Source: Oceanidesulfovibrio marinus
GTDB taxonomy: Bacteria > Desulfobacterota > Desulfovibrionia > Desulfovibrionales > Desulfovibrionaceae
Assembly: GCF_013085545.1 (NCBI RefSeq)
Contig: NZ_CP039543.1
Location: forward strand, 310,001 to 374,000
DNA: 64,000 nt
Direction: 5' to 3'
Shown here: piece after piece, positions 8,585-18,004 of the stretch
How the letters are laid out: every line of letters starts with the position of its first letter
Position numbering within the stretch: the first letter of the stretch is position 1
Notes under the pieces: generated by a model
What the model saw: only the letters and a program-made list of their open reading frames with translations
What the model was told of the DNA's origin: nothing
Databases searched by the model: none
Translations under genes and position numbers: made by a program

Positions 8585-9895
8585 GTGGCCCTTTCCGGAG
8601 TCGAGAATCTCGCGCGCCTGCCTGAGCTGCGCAAGAAGCTTTTTTGGACCTTCTTGCTGCTCGCGGTGTACCGCGTCGGCATCCACGTTCCCGTACCGGG
8701 CGTGGACGTCAGCGCTCTGCAGGAGTTCTTCGCCAGTGCGCAGAACACCCTGTTCGGCCTCTTCGACATGTTCTCCGGCGGCGGCCTGCGCAACCTGTCC
8801 ATCTTCGCGCTGGGCATCATGCCCTACATCTCCGCTTCCATTATTATCCAGCTGCTCACCGTGGCGAGCCCCGAGCTCAAGCGGCTGCAGAAGGAGGAAG
8901 GGGAGGCCGGCCGCAAGAAGATCACGCAGTACACCCGCTACGGCACCGTACTCATCACAGTGGTCCAGGGCATGGGCATCGCGGTCGGACTCGAGTCCAT
9001 GGCCAGCCCTACCGGCGCACCCGTCGTGCTACACGCAGGCTGGGCGTTCCGGCTTGTAACGGTCGTCACGCTCACCACCGGCACCGTGTTCATCATGTGG
9101 CTGGGCGAGCAGATCACCGAAAAGGGGCTGGGCAACGGCATCTCGTTGATCATCTTTGCAGGTATTGTGGCGGGTTTCCCGAAAGCCGCCTTCAACACCT
9201 TCCGGCTGCTGTCCACCGGTGAAATGACGCTCTTCGTGTTGCTGCTCATCTTGGCCGTGATGGTCGCCGTGCTGGCCTTCATCGTGTTCATGGAGCGTGC
9301 GCAGCGCAGGATTCCGATCCAGTACGCCAAGCGTATGATGGGCCGCAAGATGATGGGCGGGCAGACCACCCATCTGCCCCTGCGTGTGAACACTGCAGGC
9401 GTTATTCCGCCCATCTTTGCCTCGTCCATCCTGATGTTCCCGGCGACGCTGGCGCAGTTCTCCAATGTGGACTGGCTTTCGAGGATCGCGGCCTACTTCA
9501 TGCCGCAGACCATTCTGTACTCGGTGCTCTTCGTAGCCATGATCGTGTTCTTCTGCTTCTTCTACACGGCGATCATCTTCGATCCGAAGGACATCGCCGA
9601 GAACCTGAAGAACCAGGGTGGTTTTATTCCCGGTATCCGGCCCGGCGTGCGGACCCAGGAGTACATAGACAAAGTGCTTACGCGCATTACCTTGTGGGGT
9701 GCGCTGTATATTTCGGCGATCTGCGTCCTGCCCATGTTGCTCATCCGTCAGGTCAACGTTCCCTTCTACTTTGGCGGCACCAGCTTGCTCATCGTAGTCG
9801 GCGTGGCCATGGATTTCATGGGTCAGATTCAGTCCTACCTCATATCGAGGCAGTATGAAGGGTTGATGCAGAAATCCCGTGGTCGCGGTCGGTAG
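8585..9895 (+). CDS. secY: Protein translocase subunit SecY
   Basis: SecY is the channel subunit of the SecYEG translocon in the inner membrane. The 436-residue product is of normal length, with ten predicted membrane segments. The plug and TM2 region (GLFDMFSGGGLRNLSIFALGIMPYISAS), the cytosolic loop with RRIPIQYAKR, and the C-terminal cytosolic loop with GGFIPGIRPG are all present. The start is GTG at 8585, with TAGGGGGAGTCT just upstream. Its place between rplO and map matches the spc operon. Confidence 0.97.
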   Translation: MALSGVENLARLPELRKKLFWTFLLLAVYRVGIHVPVPGVDVSALQEFFASAQNTLFGLFDMFSGGGLRNLSIFALGIMPYISASIIIQLLTVASPELKRLQKEEGEAGRKKITQYTRYGTVLITVVQGMGIAVGLESMASPTGAPVVLHAGWAFRLVTVVTLTTGTVFIMWLGEQITEKGLGNGISLIIFAGIVAGFPKAAFNTFRLLSTGEMTLFVLLLILAVMVAVLAFIVFMERAQRRIPIQYAKRMMGRKMMGGQTTHLPLRVNTAGVIPPIFASSILMFPATLAQFSNVDWLSRIAAYFMPQTILYSVLFVAMIVFFCFFYTAIIFDPKDIAENLKNQGGFIPGIRPGVRTQEYIDKVLTRITLWGALYISAICVLPMLLIRQVNVPFYFGGTSLLIVVGVAMDFMGQIQSYLISRQYEGLMQKSRGRGR

Positions 9896-9922
9896 TATCG
9901 CACCGCAGGAGTGTATGGTTCA

Positions 9923-10690
9923 TTGAAGAAGTATCGCGGAGTGTTTCTTAAGAATTCGAGCGAAATTTCGCTCATGCGTGAAGCCAACCTCATTGTCTAT
10001 GAGGTCCTGGATGCCCTGGAGGCAGCAGTCGAGCCTGGCGTCCCGACAATGGAGTTCGAAAAGATCGCCGTCGATATCTGTAAGAAACGAAAGGTGAAGC
10101 CCGCCTTCCTCGGGTACGGGGGATTCCCTTTCACTTTATGTTGCTCTGTGAACGAAGAGGTGGTACATGGCTTCCCTTCCTCTGAGCGCAAGCTCGTGGA
10201 GGGCGATATCGTGAGCTTCGATATGGGGGTCATCTACCAGGGCTTTTACGGCGATTCGGCGCGAACGGTTGCTGTCGGAACCATCGAGCCGGAGGTCCAG
10301 AAGCTCTTGGATGTGACGCGCGAATCGCTCATGAAGGGCATTGAGAAAGCCGTACCGGGCAATACGCTGTTCGATATCTCGGCAGCTGTTCAAGGGCACG
10401 TCCAATCCCACGGGTTCGACGTTGTCCGCCGTTTTGTGGGCCACGGCATCGGCCGCCGCCTGCACGAGAAGCCCGAGGTGCCCAACTTCGTGCCCAAGGG
10501 TCTGCCCGATATCCCGCTTAAGCCGGGTATGGTGCTGGCCATCGAGCCCATGGTGACTATGGGCTCACCGGATGTGGAAATTTTGTCGGACCAGTGGACC
10601 GCTGTCACCAAGGACCGCAGCCTCTCTGGTCATTTCGAGCACTCGGTTGCCCTGACCGATAACGGACCATACATCCTGAGTCGGCCGTAA
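9923..10690 (+). CDS. map: Methionine aminopeptidase, type I
   Basis: This enzyme removes the initiator methionine from nascent proteins. The product is 255 residues from the TTG at 9923 (reading [12 protein letters not shown], a usual N-terminus for the family). A GTG at 9911 would add four residues, but it overlaps the AGGAG ribosome site itself, so the TTG is preferred. The five metal ligands appear in order: D in [12 protein letters not shown] in [12 protein letters not shown] in [11 protein letters not shown] in AIEPMVTMG and E in FEHSVALTD. It lies between secY and rpmJ, as in many bacteria. Confidence 0.95.
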   Translation: MKKYRGVFLKNSSEISLMREANLIVYEVLDALEAAVEPGVPTMEFEKIAVDICKKRKVKPAFLGYGGFPFTLCCSVNEEVVHGFPSSERKLVEGDIVSFDMGVIYQGFYGDSARTVAVGTIEPEVQKLLDVTRESLMKGIEKAVPGNTLFDISAAVQGHVQSHGFDVVRRFVGHGIGRRLHEKPEVPNFVPKGLPDIPLKPGMVLAIEPMVTMGSPDVEILSDQWTAVTKDRSLSGHFEHSVALTDNGPYILSRP

Positions 10691-10727
10691 GTCGGCGCAG
10701 GGCGACAAGGAAGCGAGGATAAAGGTC

Positions 10728-10841
10728 ATGAAAGTCAGACCTTCTGTGAAGAAAATGTGTTCCAAGTGTAAGATCATCCGGCGCAACGGAGTGCTCAGGG
10801 TGATTTGTGAAAACCCCAGACACAAACAGCGTCAAGGGTAA
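10728..10841 (+). CDS. rpmJ: 50S ribosomal protein L36, zinc-binding form
   Basis: L36 is the smallest ribosomal protein and helps fold 23S rRNA near the factor-binding centre. The 37-residue product begins [15 protein letters not shown] and keeps the zinc ligands C11, C14, C27 and H32 (the C+ form). ATG at 10728 follows AGCGAGGATAAAGGTC. It sits between map and rpsM, where it is expected. Confidence 0.95.
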   Translation: MKVRPSVKKMCSKCKIIRRNGVLRVICENPRHKQRQG

Positions 10842-10853
10842 GAGGGGTGTATC

Positions 10854-11225
10854 GTGGCTAGAATCGCCGGTATCGATCTGCCCAAGGCCAAACGGCTGGA
10901 TGTCGCTCTGACCTATATTTACGGCATCGGCCGCACGACGGCTTTGGAGATTTTGGATACGACTGGTGTCGACTGGACAAAGACCACGGACGATCTGACG
11001 GCCGAGGAAGTCAACACCATCCGTAAGGAAATTGAAAGTAACCACAAGGTCGAGGGCGATCTGCGTCGCGATATCTCGGCCAATATCAAGCGGCTTATGG
11101 ACATCGGCTGCTATCGCGGCCTGCGTCATCGCCGCGGACTGCCTGCGCGTGGGCAGCGTTCTCACACCAATGCCCGTACGCGCAAGGGGCCCCGCCGCTC
11201 CGTCGTGGGCAAGAAAAAGAAGTAA
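10854..11225 (+). CDS. rpsM: 30S ribosomal protein S13
   Basis: S13 lies at the top of the small-subunit head and bridges to L5. The 123-residue product begins with a GTG start and reads [19 protein letters not shown]. It has the helix-hairpin-helix [14 protein letters not shown] and the C-terminal basic tail [20 protein letters not shown] that contacts tRNA. AAGAGGGGTGTATC precedes the start. It opens the stretch corresponding to the alpha operon. Confidence 0.97.
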   Translation: MARIAGIDLPKAKRLDVALTYIYGIGRTTALEILDTTGVDWTKTTDDLTAEEVNTIRKEIESNHKVEGDLRRDISANIKRLMDIGCYRGLRHRRGLPARGQRSHTNARTRKGPRRSVVGKKKK

Positions 11226-11267
11226 CCGCCCGCTCGGAACTTCTGCGACAGTCAAGAGAGAAGAGAT

Positions 11268-11657
11268 ATGGCTCGACCGAAACGCACCGCCAAGAAAAGA
11301 GAAAAGAAGAATATCCCCGTGGGGGTGGCGCACATCCAGGCGACCTTCAACAACACCATCATCACCTTCACCGATACGAAGGGCAATGTGGTGAGTTGGG
11401 CGTCCGCCGGCGGCAGTGGCTTCAAGGGTTCCAGGAAGTCCACGCCGTTCGCCGCCCAGATGGCTGCTGAAAAGGCCGCCCGTGTGGCCCAGGACAACGG
11501 CATGCGCTCCGTCGGTATCTTTGTGAAAGGTCCCGGCTCCGGACGCGAGGCCGCCATGCGCGCCATCAACAATGTCGGCTTCAAGGTCACCTTCATTCGC
11601 GACGTGACCCCCATCCCCCACAACGGCTGCCGCCCCCCGAAACGGCGGCGCGTCTAG
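11268..11657 (+). CDS. rpsK: 30S ribosomal protein S11
   Basis: S11 is part of the platform of the small subunit and contacts the E-site codon. The 129-residue product has a basic N-terminus ([17 protein letters not shown]), the [19 protein letters not shown] core and the C-terminal [20 protein letters not shown] signature. ATG at 11268 follows AAGAGAGAAGAGAT. The 42-base spacer after rpsM is unremarkable. Confidence 0.97.
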   Translation: MARPKRTAKKREKKNIPVGVAHIQATFNNTIITFTDTKGNVVSWASAGGSGFKGSRKSTPFAAQMAAEKAARVAQDNGMRSVGIFVKGPGSGREAAMRAINNVGFKVTFIRDVTPIPHNGCRPPKRRRV

Positions 11658-11681
11658 CCTGCATATTCTAGGAGGAATCAG

Positions 11682-12308
11682 GTGGCACGCTATAATGAGG
11701 CCAAATGCCGGTTGTGCCGGCGTGAAGGCATGAAATTATTCCTGAAGGGCGATCGCTGCTTCACGGACAAGTGCGCTTACGAGCGCCGTCCCTACGCTCC
11801 CGGCCATGCCGGTCGTATGCGCAAGAAGATGAGCGACTACGCCATTCAGCTGCGCGAGAAACAGAAAGTCCGCCGCATGTACGGAATTCTTGAGGACCAG
11901 TTCCGCAAGTACTTCCACCAGGCCGACATGATGAAGGGCGTCACCGGCGCCAACCTGCTCATTCTGCTTGAGCGCCGTCTGGACAACGTCATCTATCGCA
12001 TGGGTTTTGCCAACTCCCGTGACCAGGCGCGCCAGCTCGTGCGCCACGGCGTCTTCCAGCTCAACGGCCGTAAGGCGAACATTCCGTCGCTTTCCTGCCG
12101 TCCTGGAGATGTGCTGACCGTGCGCGAGAAGAGCCGCAAGATCCCTGTGATCATGGAAGCGCAGGAAGTCATGGCGCGTCGTCCGCAGCCGGGCTGGCTG
12201 GAAGTGGATGGCGCCAACTTCAAGGGAACCGTGACGGGGCTGCCCACTCGCGAAGACATTCAGTTCCCGATCAATGAGCAGCTCATCGTCGAGCTGTACT
12301 CCAAATAG
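11682..12308 (+). CDS. rpsD: 30S ribosomal protein S4
   Basis: S4 starts 16S rRNA assembly and in E. coli represses the alpha operon. The 208-residue product begins with GTG at 11682, 5 bases after TAGGAGGAATC, a near-perfect ribosome site. The N-terminus has the [15 protein letters not shown] and [16 protein letters not shown] regions, so the cysteine-rich zinc-binding N-terminal form is kept. The S4 RNA-binding domain follows at about 95-160 ([20 protein letters not shown]). Confidence 0.97.
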   Translation: MARYNEAKCRLCRREGMKLFLKGDRCFTDKCAYERRPYAPGHAGRMRKKMSDYAIQLREKQKVRRMYGILEDQFRKYFHQADMMKGVTGANLLILLERRLDNVIYRMGFANSRDQARQLVRHGVFQLNGRKANIPSLSCRPGDVLTVREKSRKIPVIMEAQEVMARRPQPGWLEVDGANFKGTVTGLPTREDIQFPINEQLIVELYSK

Positions 12309-12322
12309 AACGCAGGATAGCT

Positions 12323-13366
12323 ATGCTTATCAAGCAAGGCGAACGCCTCATCAACACGCGCAACTGGCAAGAGCTTGTCAAGCCGGAGCAGATCGTCCGC
12401 GATGCAAAGGGCGACACCAGCTATGGCAAGTTTGTTTGCGAGCCCCTGGAGCGCGGATTCGGCACGACGATAGGCAACGCCCTGCGCCGCGTTCTCCTGT
12501 CGTCGCTGCAGGGCGCGGCTCCGGTGGCTGTGAACATCGAGGGCGTACAACACGAGTTCACGACCATCCCGGGCGTCATCGAAGATGTGACGGACATCGT
12601 TCTGAACATCAAGGCCGTCCGGTTCGCCATGGCCTCCGAGGAACCGCAGCACATCCAGCTCACTGCCTCGGGCAAGGGCGTCGTCACCGCCGCCGCGATC
12701 AAGGAGAACCAGAACGTCGTCGTGCTCAATCCGGATCAACACATCGCCACGCTCTCGGAGGATGTCGACCTCAAGATCGACATCGAAGTCCGCATGGGCA
12801 AGGGCTACGTGCCGGCCGAGATGCACGAGGGCCTCTCGGAAGAGATCGGGCTGATCAAGCTCGACTCCTCTTTCTCCCCCGTGCGCAAGGTGGCGTACAC
12901 CGTGGATCCCGCGCGTGTCGGCCAGATGACCAACTACGACAAGCTCATCCTCGAAGTCTGGACCGATGGCTCCATAACTCCCGAGGATTCCATCGCCTAC
13001 TCCGCGAAGATCCTCAAGGAGCAGCTCTCCGTGTTCATCAACTTCGATGAGCACGTCTCCGAGGAAAAGCAGCGGTCCGGCAGCGCCCCCACCGACCTCA
13101 ACGAGAGCCTCTTCAAGAGCATCGACGAGCTCGAACTCTCCGTTCGCGCCACCAACTGCCTGAAGAGCGCCAACATCTCGCTGGTGGGCGAGCTTGTGCA
13201 GAGAACCGAGAACGACATGCTGAAGACCAAGAACTTCGGCCGCAAATCCCTCGACGAGATCCGGCGCGTGCTCCACGACATGGGCCTCGAGTTCGGTCAG
13301 AAGATCGAGGGCTTCGAGCAGAGCTATCAAGAATGGCTTAAGAGGAAAGAGCACAATGAGGCATAA
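12323..13366 (+). CDS. rpoA: RNA polymerase alpha subunit
   Basis: Alpha dimerises to start RNA polymerase assembly and binds UP elements and activators through its C-terminal domain. The 347-residue product has the N-terminal domain ([20 protein letters not shown] at about residues 38-57) and the C-terminal domain from about 260 with the helix-hairpin-helix [21 protein letters not shown] and [10 protein letters not shown]. The start follows GCAGGATAGCT. The last 11 bases overlap the start of rplQ. Confidence 0.98.
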   Translation: MLIKQGERLINTRNWQELVKPEQIVRDAKGDTSYGKFVCEPLERGFGTTIGNALRRVLLSSLQGAAPVAVNIEGVQHEFTTIPGVIEDVTDIVLNIKAVRFAMASEEPQHIQLTASGKGVVTAAAIKENQNVVVLNPDQHIATLSEDVDLKIDIEVRMGKGYVPAEMHEGLSEEIGLIKLDSSFSPVRKVAYTVDPARVGQMTNYDKLILEVWTDGSITPEDSIAYSAKILKEQLSVFINFDEHVSEEKQRSGSAPTDLNESLFKSIDELELSVRATNCLKSANISLVGELVQRTENDMLKTKNFGRKSLDEIRRVLHDMGLEFGQKIEGFEQSYQEWLKRKEHNEA

Positions 13367-13946
13367 TAAAAGCGGCAGACGACTGGGCCGTACCTGGGCG
13401 CATCGCAAGGCCATGTTCCGCAACATGGCGCGCTCCCTGGTTACGTACGGCCGCATCAAGACGACCGAGGCCAAGGCCAAGGAGCTTCGCTCCGTTGCCG
13501 ACAAGCTCATCACCCTGGCTCTCCGCAACGATCTTCACGCCCGTCGCCAGGCGTACCGCGTGCTCGAGAACCATCAGCTCGTCAAGAAGCTCTTTGACGA
13601 GATCGGCCCGCGCTTTGTCGGCGTGAAGGGCGGCTACACCCGCGTGGTCAAGCTTGCCGTGCCCCGCGCCGGCGACTGTGCGCCCATGGCCGTGATCGAG
13701 TTCACCCGCACTGCCGGCGAAGAGCCCAAACCGGCCAAGAAGAAGCCGGCCAAGGCCGCCAAGCCCGCCGCTCCGACTCCCGAGGCCGCTCCGGCCGAGG
13801 AGGCCAAGGCGGAAGCTCCTGTAGAGGAAACCGCTGCCGAGGCTCCCGCAGAGGAAGCCGCGGCCGAGGAGGCAGCTCCCGAAGCCCCCGCCGAGGAACC
13901 GGCGGAAGGCGAGGAGCCCAAGGCTGAAGACAAGCCGGCCGAATAA
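13356..13946 (+). CDS. rplQ: 50S ribosomal protein L17 with long Ala/Glu/Pro tail
   Basis: L17 sits at the base of the large subunit near the tunnel exit. Residues 1-120 are typical ([47 protein letters not shown]). The product is 196 residues against about 120-130 in most bacteria: from residue 125 on it is a low-complexity stretch first rich in Lys/Pro/Ala and then made of Ala, Glu and Pro, very acidic. The start overlaps the end of rpoA by 11 bases, so the pair is translationally coupled. It is the last gene before the operon terminator. Confidence 0.96.
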   Translation: MRHNKSGRRLGRTWAHRKAMFRNMARSLVTYGRIKTTEAKAKELRSVADKLITLALRNDLHARRQAYRVLENHQLVKKLFDEIGPRFVGVKGGYTRVVKLAVPRAGDCAPMAVIEFTRTAGEEPKPAKKKPAKAAKPAAPTPEAAPAEEAKAEAPVEETAAEAPAEEAAAEEAAPEAPAEEPAEGEEPKAEDKPAE

Positions 13947-13970
13947 TCGCCCTCACATCTGCATGATCTT

Positions 13971-13996
13971 AAGGCAAGCTTCGGCTTGCCTTTTTT
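13971..13996 (+). terminator. Intrinsic terminator of the ribosomal super-operon
   Basis: AAGGCAAGC (13971-13979), a TTCG tetraloop and GCTTGCCTT (13984-13992) form a perfect 9-bp stem that runs into a TTTTTT tract. This is a textbook rho-independent terminator 25 bases after the rplQ stop. Confidence 0.93.
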
Positions 13997-14042
13997 CTTT
14001 GTGGAACTTATTTGCAGAAGAACAAATATCTATGAGGGACAT

Positions 14043-14975
14043 ATGGATTTTCGACGACTTGAGGCGTTTTGCAAGGTCTATGAGCTGAGAAGCTTTTCCC
14101 GCGCCGCTGCGGAACTTTATCTCTCCCAGCCGACCATCAGCTCGCACGTGTCCACGCTGGAGCGCGAGCTCAAGGTGCGTCTTTTCGATCGTCTCGGTCG
14201 CGAAGTCCATCCCACGCCGGCCGGAGATATCCTCTACCGCCATGGCAAGGAGGCGTTCAGCTCCCTGAACCACGCGGCCGCCGAAATCCAACTTCTGCAG
14301 GACCGCGTTGCCGGCGATCTTTTCGTTGGCGGGTCGACCATACCGGCCAACTACTTTCTGCCGGCCATGCTGGCCAAGTTCAAGGAGATCTACCCGGACG
14401 TCAACCTGTCCCTGGCGCTTGGCGACTCCCTGGAGATCGTCAAACGCGTTGCTTCCGGCGATCTGCAGCTCGGCGTCGTGGGCGCCGAGGAGGACATTCC
14501 GGACCTTGCCTTCATCGAGCTGCTGCAGGATGAGCTGGTGATCATCGCCGCGCCGCAGGTTGCCGGCGACATGCGCAGCTGCAAGTACGAGGAGCTCCGG
14601 CAGTTCCCGTGGGTCATGCGTGAGCCGGGCTCCGGCACGCGCAAGGCTTTTGAGAAGAATCTGCAGCAGATCGGCGGCGATGTCGCCGACTTCAACATGG
14701 TGATGACGGTTGAGGGGACCCAGGCCATTCTTTCCTGTGTCAAATCCGGGGTCGGACTCTCCATTGTCTCCAAGCTGGCTGCCGATTCGCTGCTTCAGTC
14801 CGGCGAGGTCGTACGGATCGAATGCCCGGACCTTGCCGAAATCCGACGGCATTTTTACTGTGTGTACCATGAGCGGCGCCATTACTTCCCGGCGGTCCGG
14901 TACTTCATGGCCTTCCTCAACGAGGAGTGCGGCCAGCAAGTCACTATGACCGACGATGACAGCGCCGCAGCCTGA
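14043..14975 (+). CDS. LysR-family regulator, selenium-metabolism type
   Basis: This is a 310-residue LysR-type regulator. ATG at 14043 is preferred over an upstream in-frame codon because GAGGGA lies 4 bases before it and MDFRRLEAFCKVYE is the usual LysR start. The winged helix-turn-helix occupies residues 1-60 (SFSRAAAELYLSQPTISSHV), and the co-inducer domain fills 90-300. It stops 23 bases before selD on the same strand. LysR proteins of this kind are known beside selenium genes in anaerobes. The role as a selenium-linked regulator is inferred from this neighbourhood; the effector is unknown. Confidence 0.88.
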   Translation: MDFRRLEAFCKVYELRSFSRAAAELYLSQPTISSHVSTLERELKVRLFDRLGREVHPTPAGDILYRHGKEAFSSLNHAAAEIQLLQDRVAGDLFVGGSTIPANYFLPAMLAKFKEIYPDVNLSLALGDSLEIVKRVASGDLQLGVVGAEEDIPDLAFIELLQDELVIIAAPQVAGDMRSCKYEELRQFPWVMREPGSGTRKAFEKNLQQIGGDVADFNMVMTVEGTQAILSCVKSGVGLSIVSKLAADSLLQSGEVVRIECPDLAEIRRHFYCVYHERRHYFPAVRYFMAFLNEECGQQVTMTDDDSAAA

Positions 14976-14998
14976 CCATCTTTTTCCCTGGTAGCGCC

Positions 14999-16072
14999 AT
15001 GTCCGAAAGGAACAACGTGCCCCTCGCCGAAAGCGTCACGGCGGCGGGTTGAGCTTCCAAGATACCTCCAGGGGACCTGGAGGAAGTTCTTGCCGAGATC
15101 GTGTCCGAGGACGACGATCGTGTGATACTCGGCTCCGCAGGGAACGAGGACGCTGCCATTTTGCGCTTTCCGCCCGGCAAGGCGCTGGTGCAGACGGTCG
15201 ATTTCTTCACGCCCATCGTGAATGATCCGTACGACTTCGGCCGCATTGCCGCGGCCAATGCCTTGTCCGATGTCTACGCCATGGGCGGCGAGCCGTACTC
15301 GGTCATGAACATCGTCTGTTTCCCCATCAAGACGATGGACAAGATCGTGCTCAAGCAGATTCTCAAGGGCGGGTACGACACCATCCGCGAGGCCGGCGCC
15401 GTTCTCGCCGGCGGACACAGCGTGGAGGACCCGGAGGTCAAGTACGGCTTGGCCGTTTCCGGCGTTATCGACCCGGACCGCTACGCCGCGAACAAGGCGC
15501 TCGCGCCCGGAGACCTCCTGGTGCTCACCAAACCCCTGGGAACAGGCGTCCTGGCCACGGCCATCAAGGGACGCTGGCAGGGGCAGGACGTTTTGGAAGA
15601 TATCCTGGTGCGTTGGGCGGCACGGCTCAACGCCTCGGCCGGGAAGGCCATTCTGGAGCACGACCTCAAGGCCGCCACGGATATTACCGGCTTCGGCCTG
15701 GGGGGCCACCTTCTGGAGATGGCCCACGCCTCCAGGATGGATGTCGACCTCTGGCTCGACGCCGTGCCGTTTATTGACGAGTCCCTGGAGCTGGCCTCCA
15801 TGGGACTTCTTCCCGCCGGCTCCTACGCGAACAAGGACTTTTGCCAGAAGGCCATTGTCCTCGCGGGCGGAGTCGGTGAGGGTGCCGACAGCCTGCTGCG
15901 GGTGGATCTCGTGTTCGACGCGCAGACTTCCGGCGGCTTGTTGTTGGCCGTTCCCGAATCACGCCTCGACGCTGTTCGCGCCATGCTTGAATCGAACGGC
16001 GACATCGCCGCTGTCGTCGGCCGGGTGACCGGCCCCGGCGACGGACGGCTCCGCATCCTCCCTTCTATCTAA
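14999..16072 (+). CDS. selD: Selenide, water dikinase; selenoprotein with in-frame UGA
   Basis: SelD makes selenophosphate from selenide and ATP for selenocysteine and 2-selenouridine synthesis. The gene must be read from ATG 14999 through an in-frame TGA at 15050-15052 to TAA at 16070, giving 357 residues with U at 18. The context AAG-U-ASKIPPGDLE matches the glycine-rich loop of E. coli SelD, so U18 stands at catalytic Cys17 and K21 at Lys20. A perfect hairpin follows the UGA (see separate entry). The rest is standard: NEDAAIL, DFFTPIVNDPYDFGRIAAAN, then TDITGFGLGGHLLEMA. A conventional gene finder would start at about 15101 and lose the catalytic N-terminus. No good ribosome site is visible before 14999. 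Confidence 0.93.
15050..15083 (+). promoter_or_regulatory. UGA codon with downstream bacterial SECIS-like hairpin in selD
   Basis: After the in-frame TGA (15050-15052) there are 12 bases, then CCTCCAGG (15065-15072), a GGA loop and CCTGGAGG (15076-15083). The stem is a perfect 8 bp, and the apical loop starts with G about 20 bases after the UGA. That fits the bacterial SECIS element, which is bound by SelB and carries a loop G within about 16-37 bases of the UGA. Specific SelB binding is inferred, not shown. Confidence 0.85.
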
Positions 16073-16096
16073 CCTTCTTCACCAACTGGTTGTTTT

Positions 16097-17941
16097 ATGA
16101 GCAAGGATTCTATGATCAATCCGGAAGTGCGTAATGTGGCCATCATCGCCCACGTCGACCATGGCAAGACAACTCTTGTGGACGCCATGTTCCGGCAGGC
16201 CGGCGTGTTCCGCGAAGGGCAGGAAGTGGACGACCGGGTCATGGACCGCCTCGACCTCGAACGCGAGCGGGGCATCACCATCGCCGCAAAGAACTGCGCC
16301 GTGAAGTGGAAGGACATCAAGATCAACATCATCGACACCCCGGGCCACGCCGACTTCGGCGGCGAAGTGGAGCGCTCCCTGTCCATGGCGGATGGCGCGC
16401 TGCTGCTCGTGGACGCCTCGGAAGGGCCGCTGCCGCAGACGCGTTTCGTGCTCGGAAAGACCCTGGATGCCGGGCTGCCTGTGGTCGTGGTCATCAACAA
16501 GATCGACCGCGCCGACGCCCGCCCGGACGAGGTGCTGGACGAGGTCTACGACCTCTTCATCGACCTGGACGCCGACGAAGAGCAGCTGGAGTTCCCCATC
16601 CTCTACGCCGTGGGCCGCGAGGGCCGCGCCTCTTTGGAAAAAGACGGCGGAACCGATCTGACCGAGCTGTTCGAGATGATCCTGAAAACGGTACCCGGAC
16701 CGGAAGCCGACCCGGACGCGCCGTTCACCATGCTTGTCTCGGACCTCTCGTACTCCGACTACCTGGGCCGCCTGGCCATCGGCAAGGTCCGTGCGGGCCG
16801 CGCACACACCCAGCAGGGGCTGATGCGCATCGGCGAAAGCGGGCAGCCCAAGGCGCTGAAGGTCTCCAAGCTCCAGACCTTCGAGGGCCTCGCCGTTGTG
16901 GAGACGGCGGAAGCGCGTCCCGGCGACATCATCGTGCTCTCCGGCGTGGAGGACGTGAACATCGGCGACACGATCTGCGACCCCGAGCGCACCGTACCGC
17001 TGCCGCGCATCACGGTGGAGGAGCCCACGGTCTCCATGCGCTTTGCCGTGAACACCTCGCCCCTGGCCGGCCGTGAGGGCGACAAGCTCCAGTCCCGCGT
17101 CATCCGCGAGCGCCTGAACCGCGAGATGCTCTCCAACGTGGCCATCCGCATCGAGGAGACCGATGAGAAGGACGCATTCCTGGTCAAGGGACGCGGCGAG
17201 TTCCAGATGGCCATCCTCATTGAGACCATGCGCCGCGAGGGCTTCGAGCTTAACGTGGGCCGGCCGCAGGTCATCACGCGTGACGAAGGCGGCGCCAAGC
17301 TCGAACCCATCGAACATCTGTACGTGGATTGCGACGAGGCCTTCCTGGGCGTGGTGACGGAGAAGCTGGCCACACGCAAGGGGCGGATGATCAACCTGGT
17401 CAACAAGGGCAAGGGCCGCGTGCGGCTGGAGTTCTCCATCCCCTCGCGCGGGCTCATCGGGTACCGCGACGAGTTCCTGACCGACACCAAGGGCACCGGC
17501 ATCATGAACTCGTACCTTCTGGGCTACGAGACCTTTCGCGGCGAGATCCTGTCGCGCTACACCGGCTCCATCGTCAGCGACCGCGCTGGAGGCGCCGTGG
17601 CCTATGCGCTCTTCAACCTGGAGCCTCGCGGCGAGCTCTTTGTCGCACCCAACGACCCGGTGTACGAGGGCATGATTGTGGGCGAGCACAACCGCGACAA
17701 CGATATCGACGTGAACCCCACGAAGGAGAAAAAGCTCTCCAACATGCGCGCCTCGGGCAAGGACGAGAACGTGATTCTCACGCCCGTGCGCGCCATGACC
17801 CTGGAGCGGGCCATCCACTTCATCCGCGAGGATGAGCTGGTGGAGGTGACGCCGGAGTCCATCCGGCTCCGCAAGGGCATCCTCCCGGCCAAGGACCGGC
17901 ACGCCATCGCCGGCAAGAAGAAAAAGGCCACGCAGGCTTAG
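16097..17941 (+). CDS. typA: Ribosome-associated GTPase TypA/BipA
   Basis: TypA is a translational GTPase of the EF-G class that helps large-subunit assembly, mainly under stress or at low temperature. The 614-residue product matches the family length. The GTP-binding motifs are HVDHGKTT (G1), RGITI (G2), [12 protein letters not shown] (G3) and NKID (G4). The EF-G-like domains follow, and the C-terminal TypA-specific domain holds [12 protein letters not shown]. An alternative ATG at 16112 (MINPEVRNV) has AAGGA just upstream and may be the true start. It is followed by a Na/Pi-type transporter gene. Confidence 0.96.
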   Translation: MSKDSMINPEVRNVAIIAHVDHGKTTLVDAMFRQAGVFREGQEVDDRVMDRLDLERERGITIAAKNCAVKWKDIKINIIDTPGHADFGGEVERSLSMADGALLLVDASEGPLPQTRFVLGKTLDAGLPVVVVINKIDRADARPDEVLDEVYDLFIDLDADEEQLEFPILYAVGREGRASLEKDGGTDLTELFEMILKTVPGPEADPDAPFTMLVSDLSYSDYLGRLAIGKVRAGRAHTQQGLMRIGESGQPKALKVSKLQTFEGLAVVETAEARPGDIIVLSGVEDVNIGDTICDPERTVPLPRITVEEPTVSMRFAVNTSPLAGREGDKLQSRVIRERLNREMLSNVAIRIEETDEKDAFLVKGRGEFQMAILIETMRREGFELNVGRPQVITRDEGGAKLEPIEHLYVDCDEAFLGVVTEKLATRKGRMINLVNKGKGRVRLEFSIPSRGLIGYRDEFLTDTKGTGIMNSYLLGYETFRGEILSRYTGSIVSDRAGGAVAYALFNLEPRGELFVAPNDPVYEGMIVGEHNRDNDIDVNPTKEKKLSNMRASGKDENVILTPVRAMTLERAIHFIREDELVEVTPESIRLRKGILPAKDRHAIAGKKKKATQA

Positions 17942-17953
17942 CCGCCGTGCGGG

Positions 17954-17986
17954 CGTATCCCTTCACTTGAAAGTAGGGGGGATACG
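17954..17986. promoter_or_regulatory. 8-bp inverted repeat before the Na/Pi transporter gene
   Basis: CGTATCCC (17954-17961) and GGGATACG (17979-17986) are exact inverted repeats separated by 17 bases, ending 18 bases before the ATG at 18005. No T-run follows, so it is not a classic terminator for typA. It could be an operator or a leader hairpin that affects translation of the transporter. Confidence 0.4.
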
Positions 17987-18004
17987 TGACATGCCCCTGG
18001 GTGC

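Noticed and set aside
13740-13946. Possible tandem repeat array or CRISPR-like pattern
   Set aside because: It is the low-complexity Ala/Glu/Pro tail of L17 in frame, with no constant repeat unit or spacers. No CRISPR array was seen anywhere in the window.
15101-16072. selD starting at an internal ATG near 15101 as a Cys-less enzyme
   Set aside because: This would remove the catalytic loop; readthrough of the TGA at 15050 restores a full-length SelD with a proper hairpin behind it.
16079-17902. 607-codon open frame on the minus strand inside typA
   Set aside because: Antisense to typA with all its GTPase motifs; artefact of codon bias.
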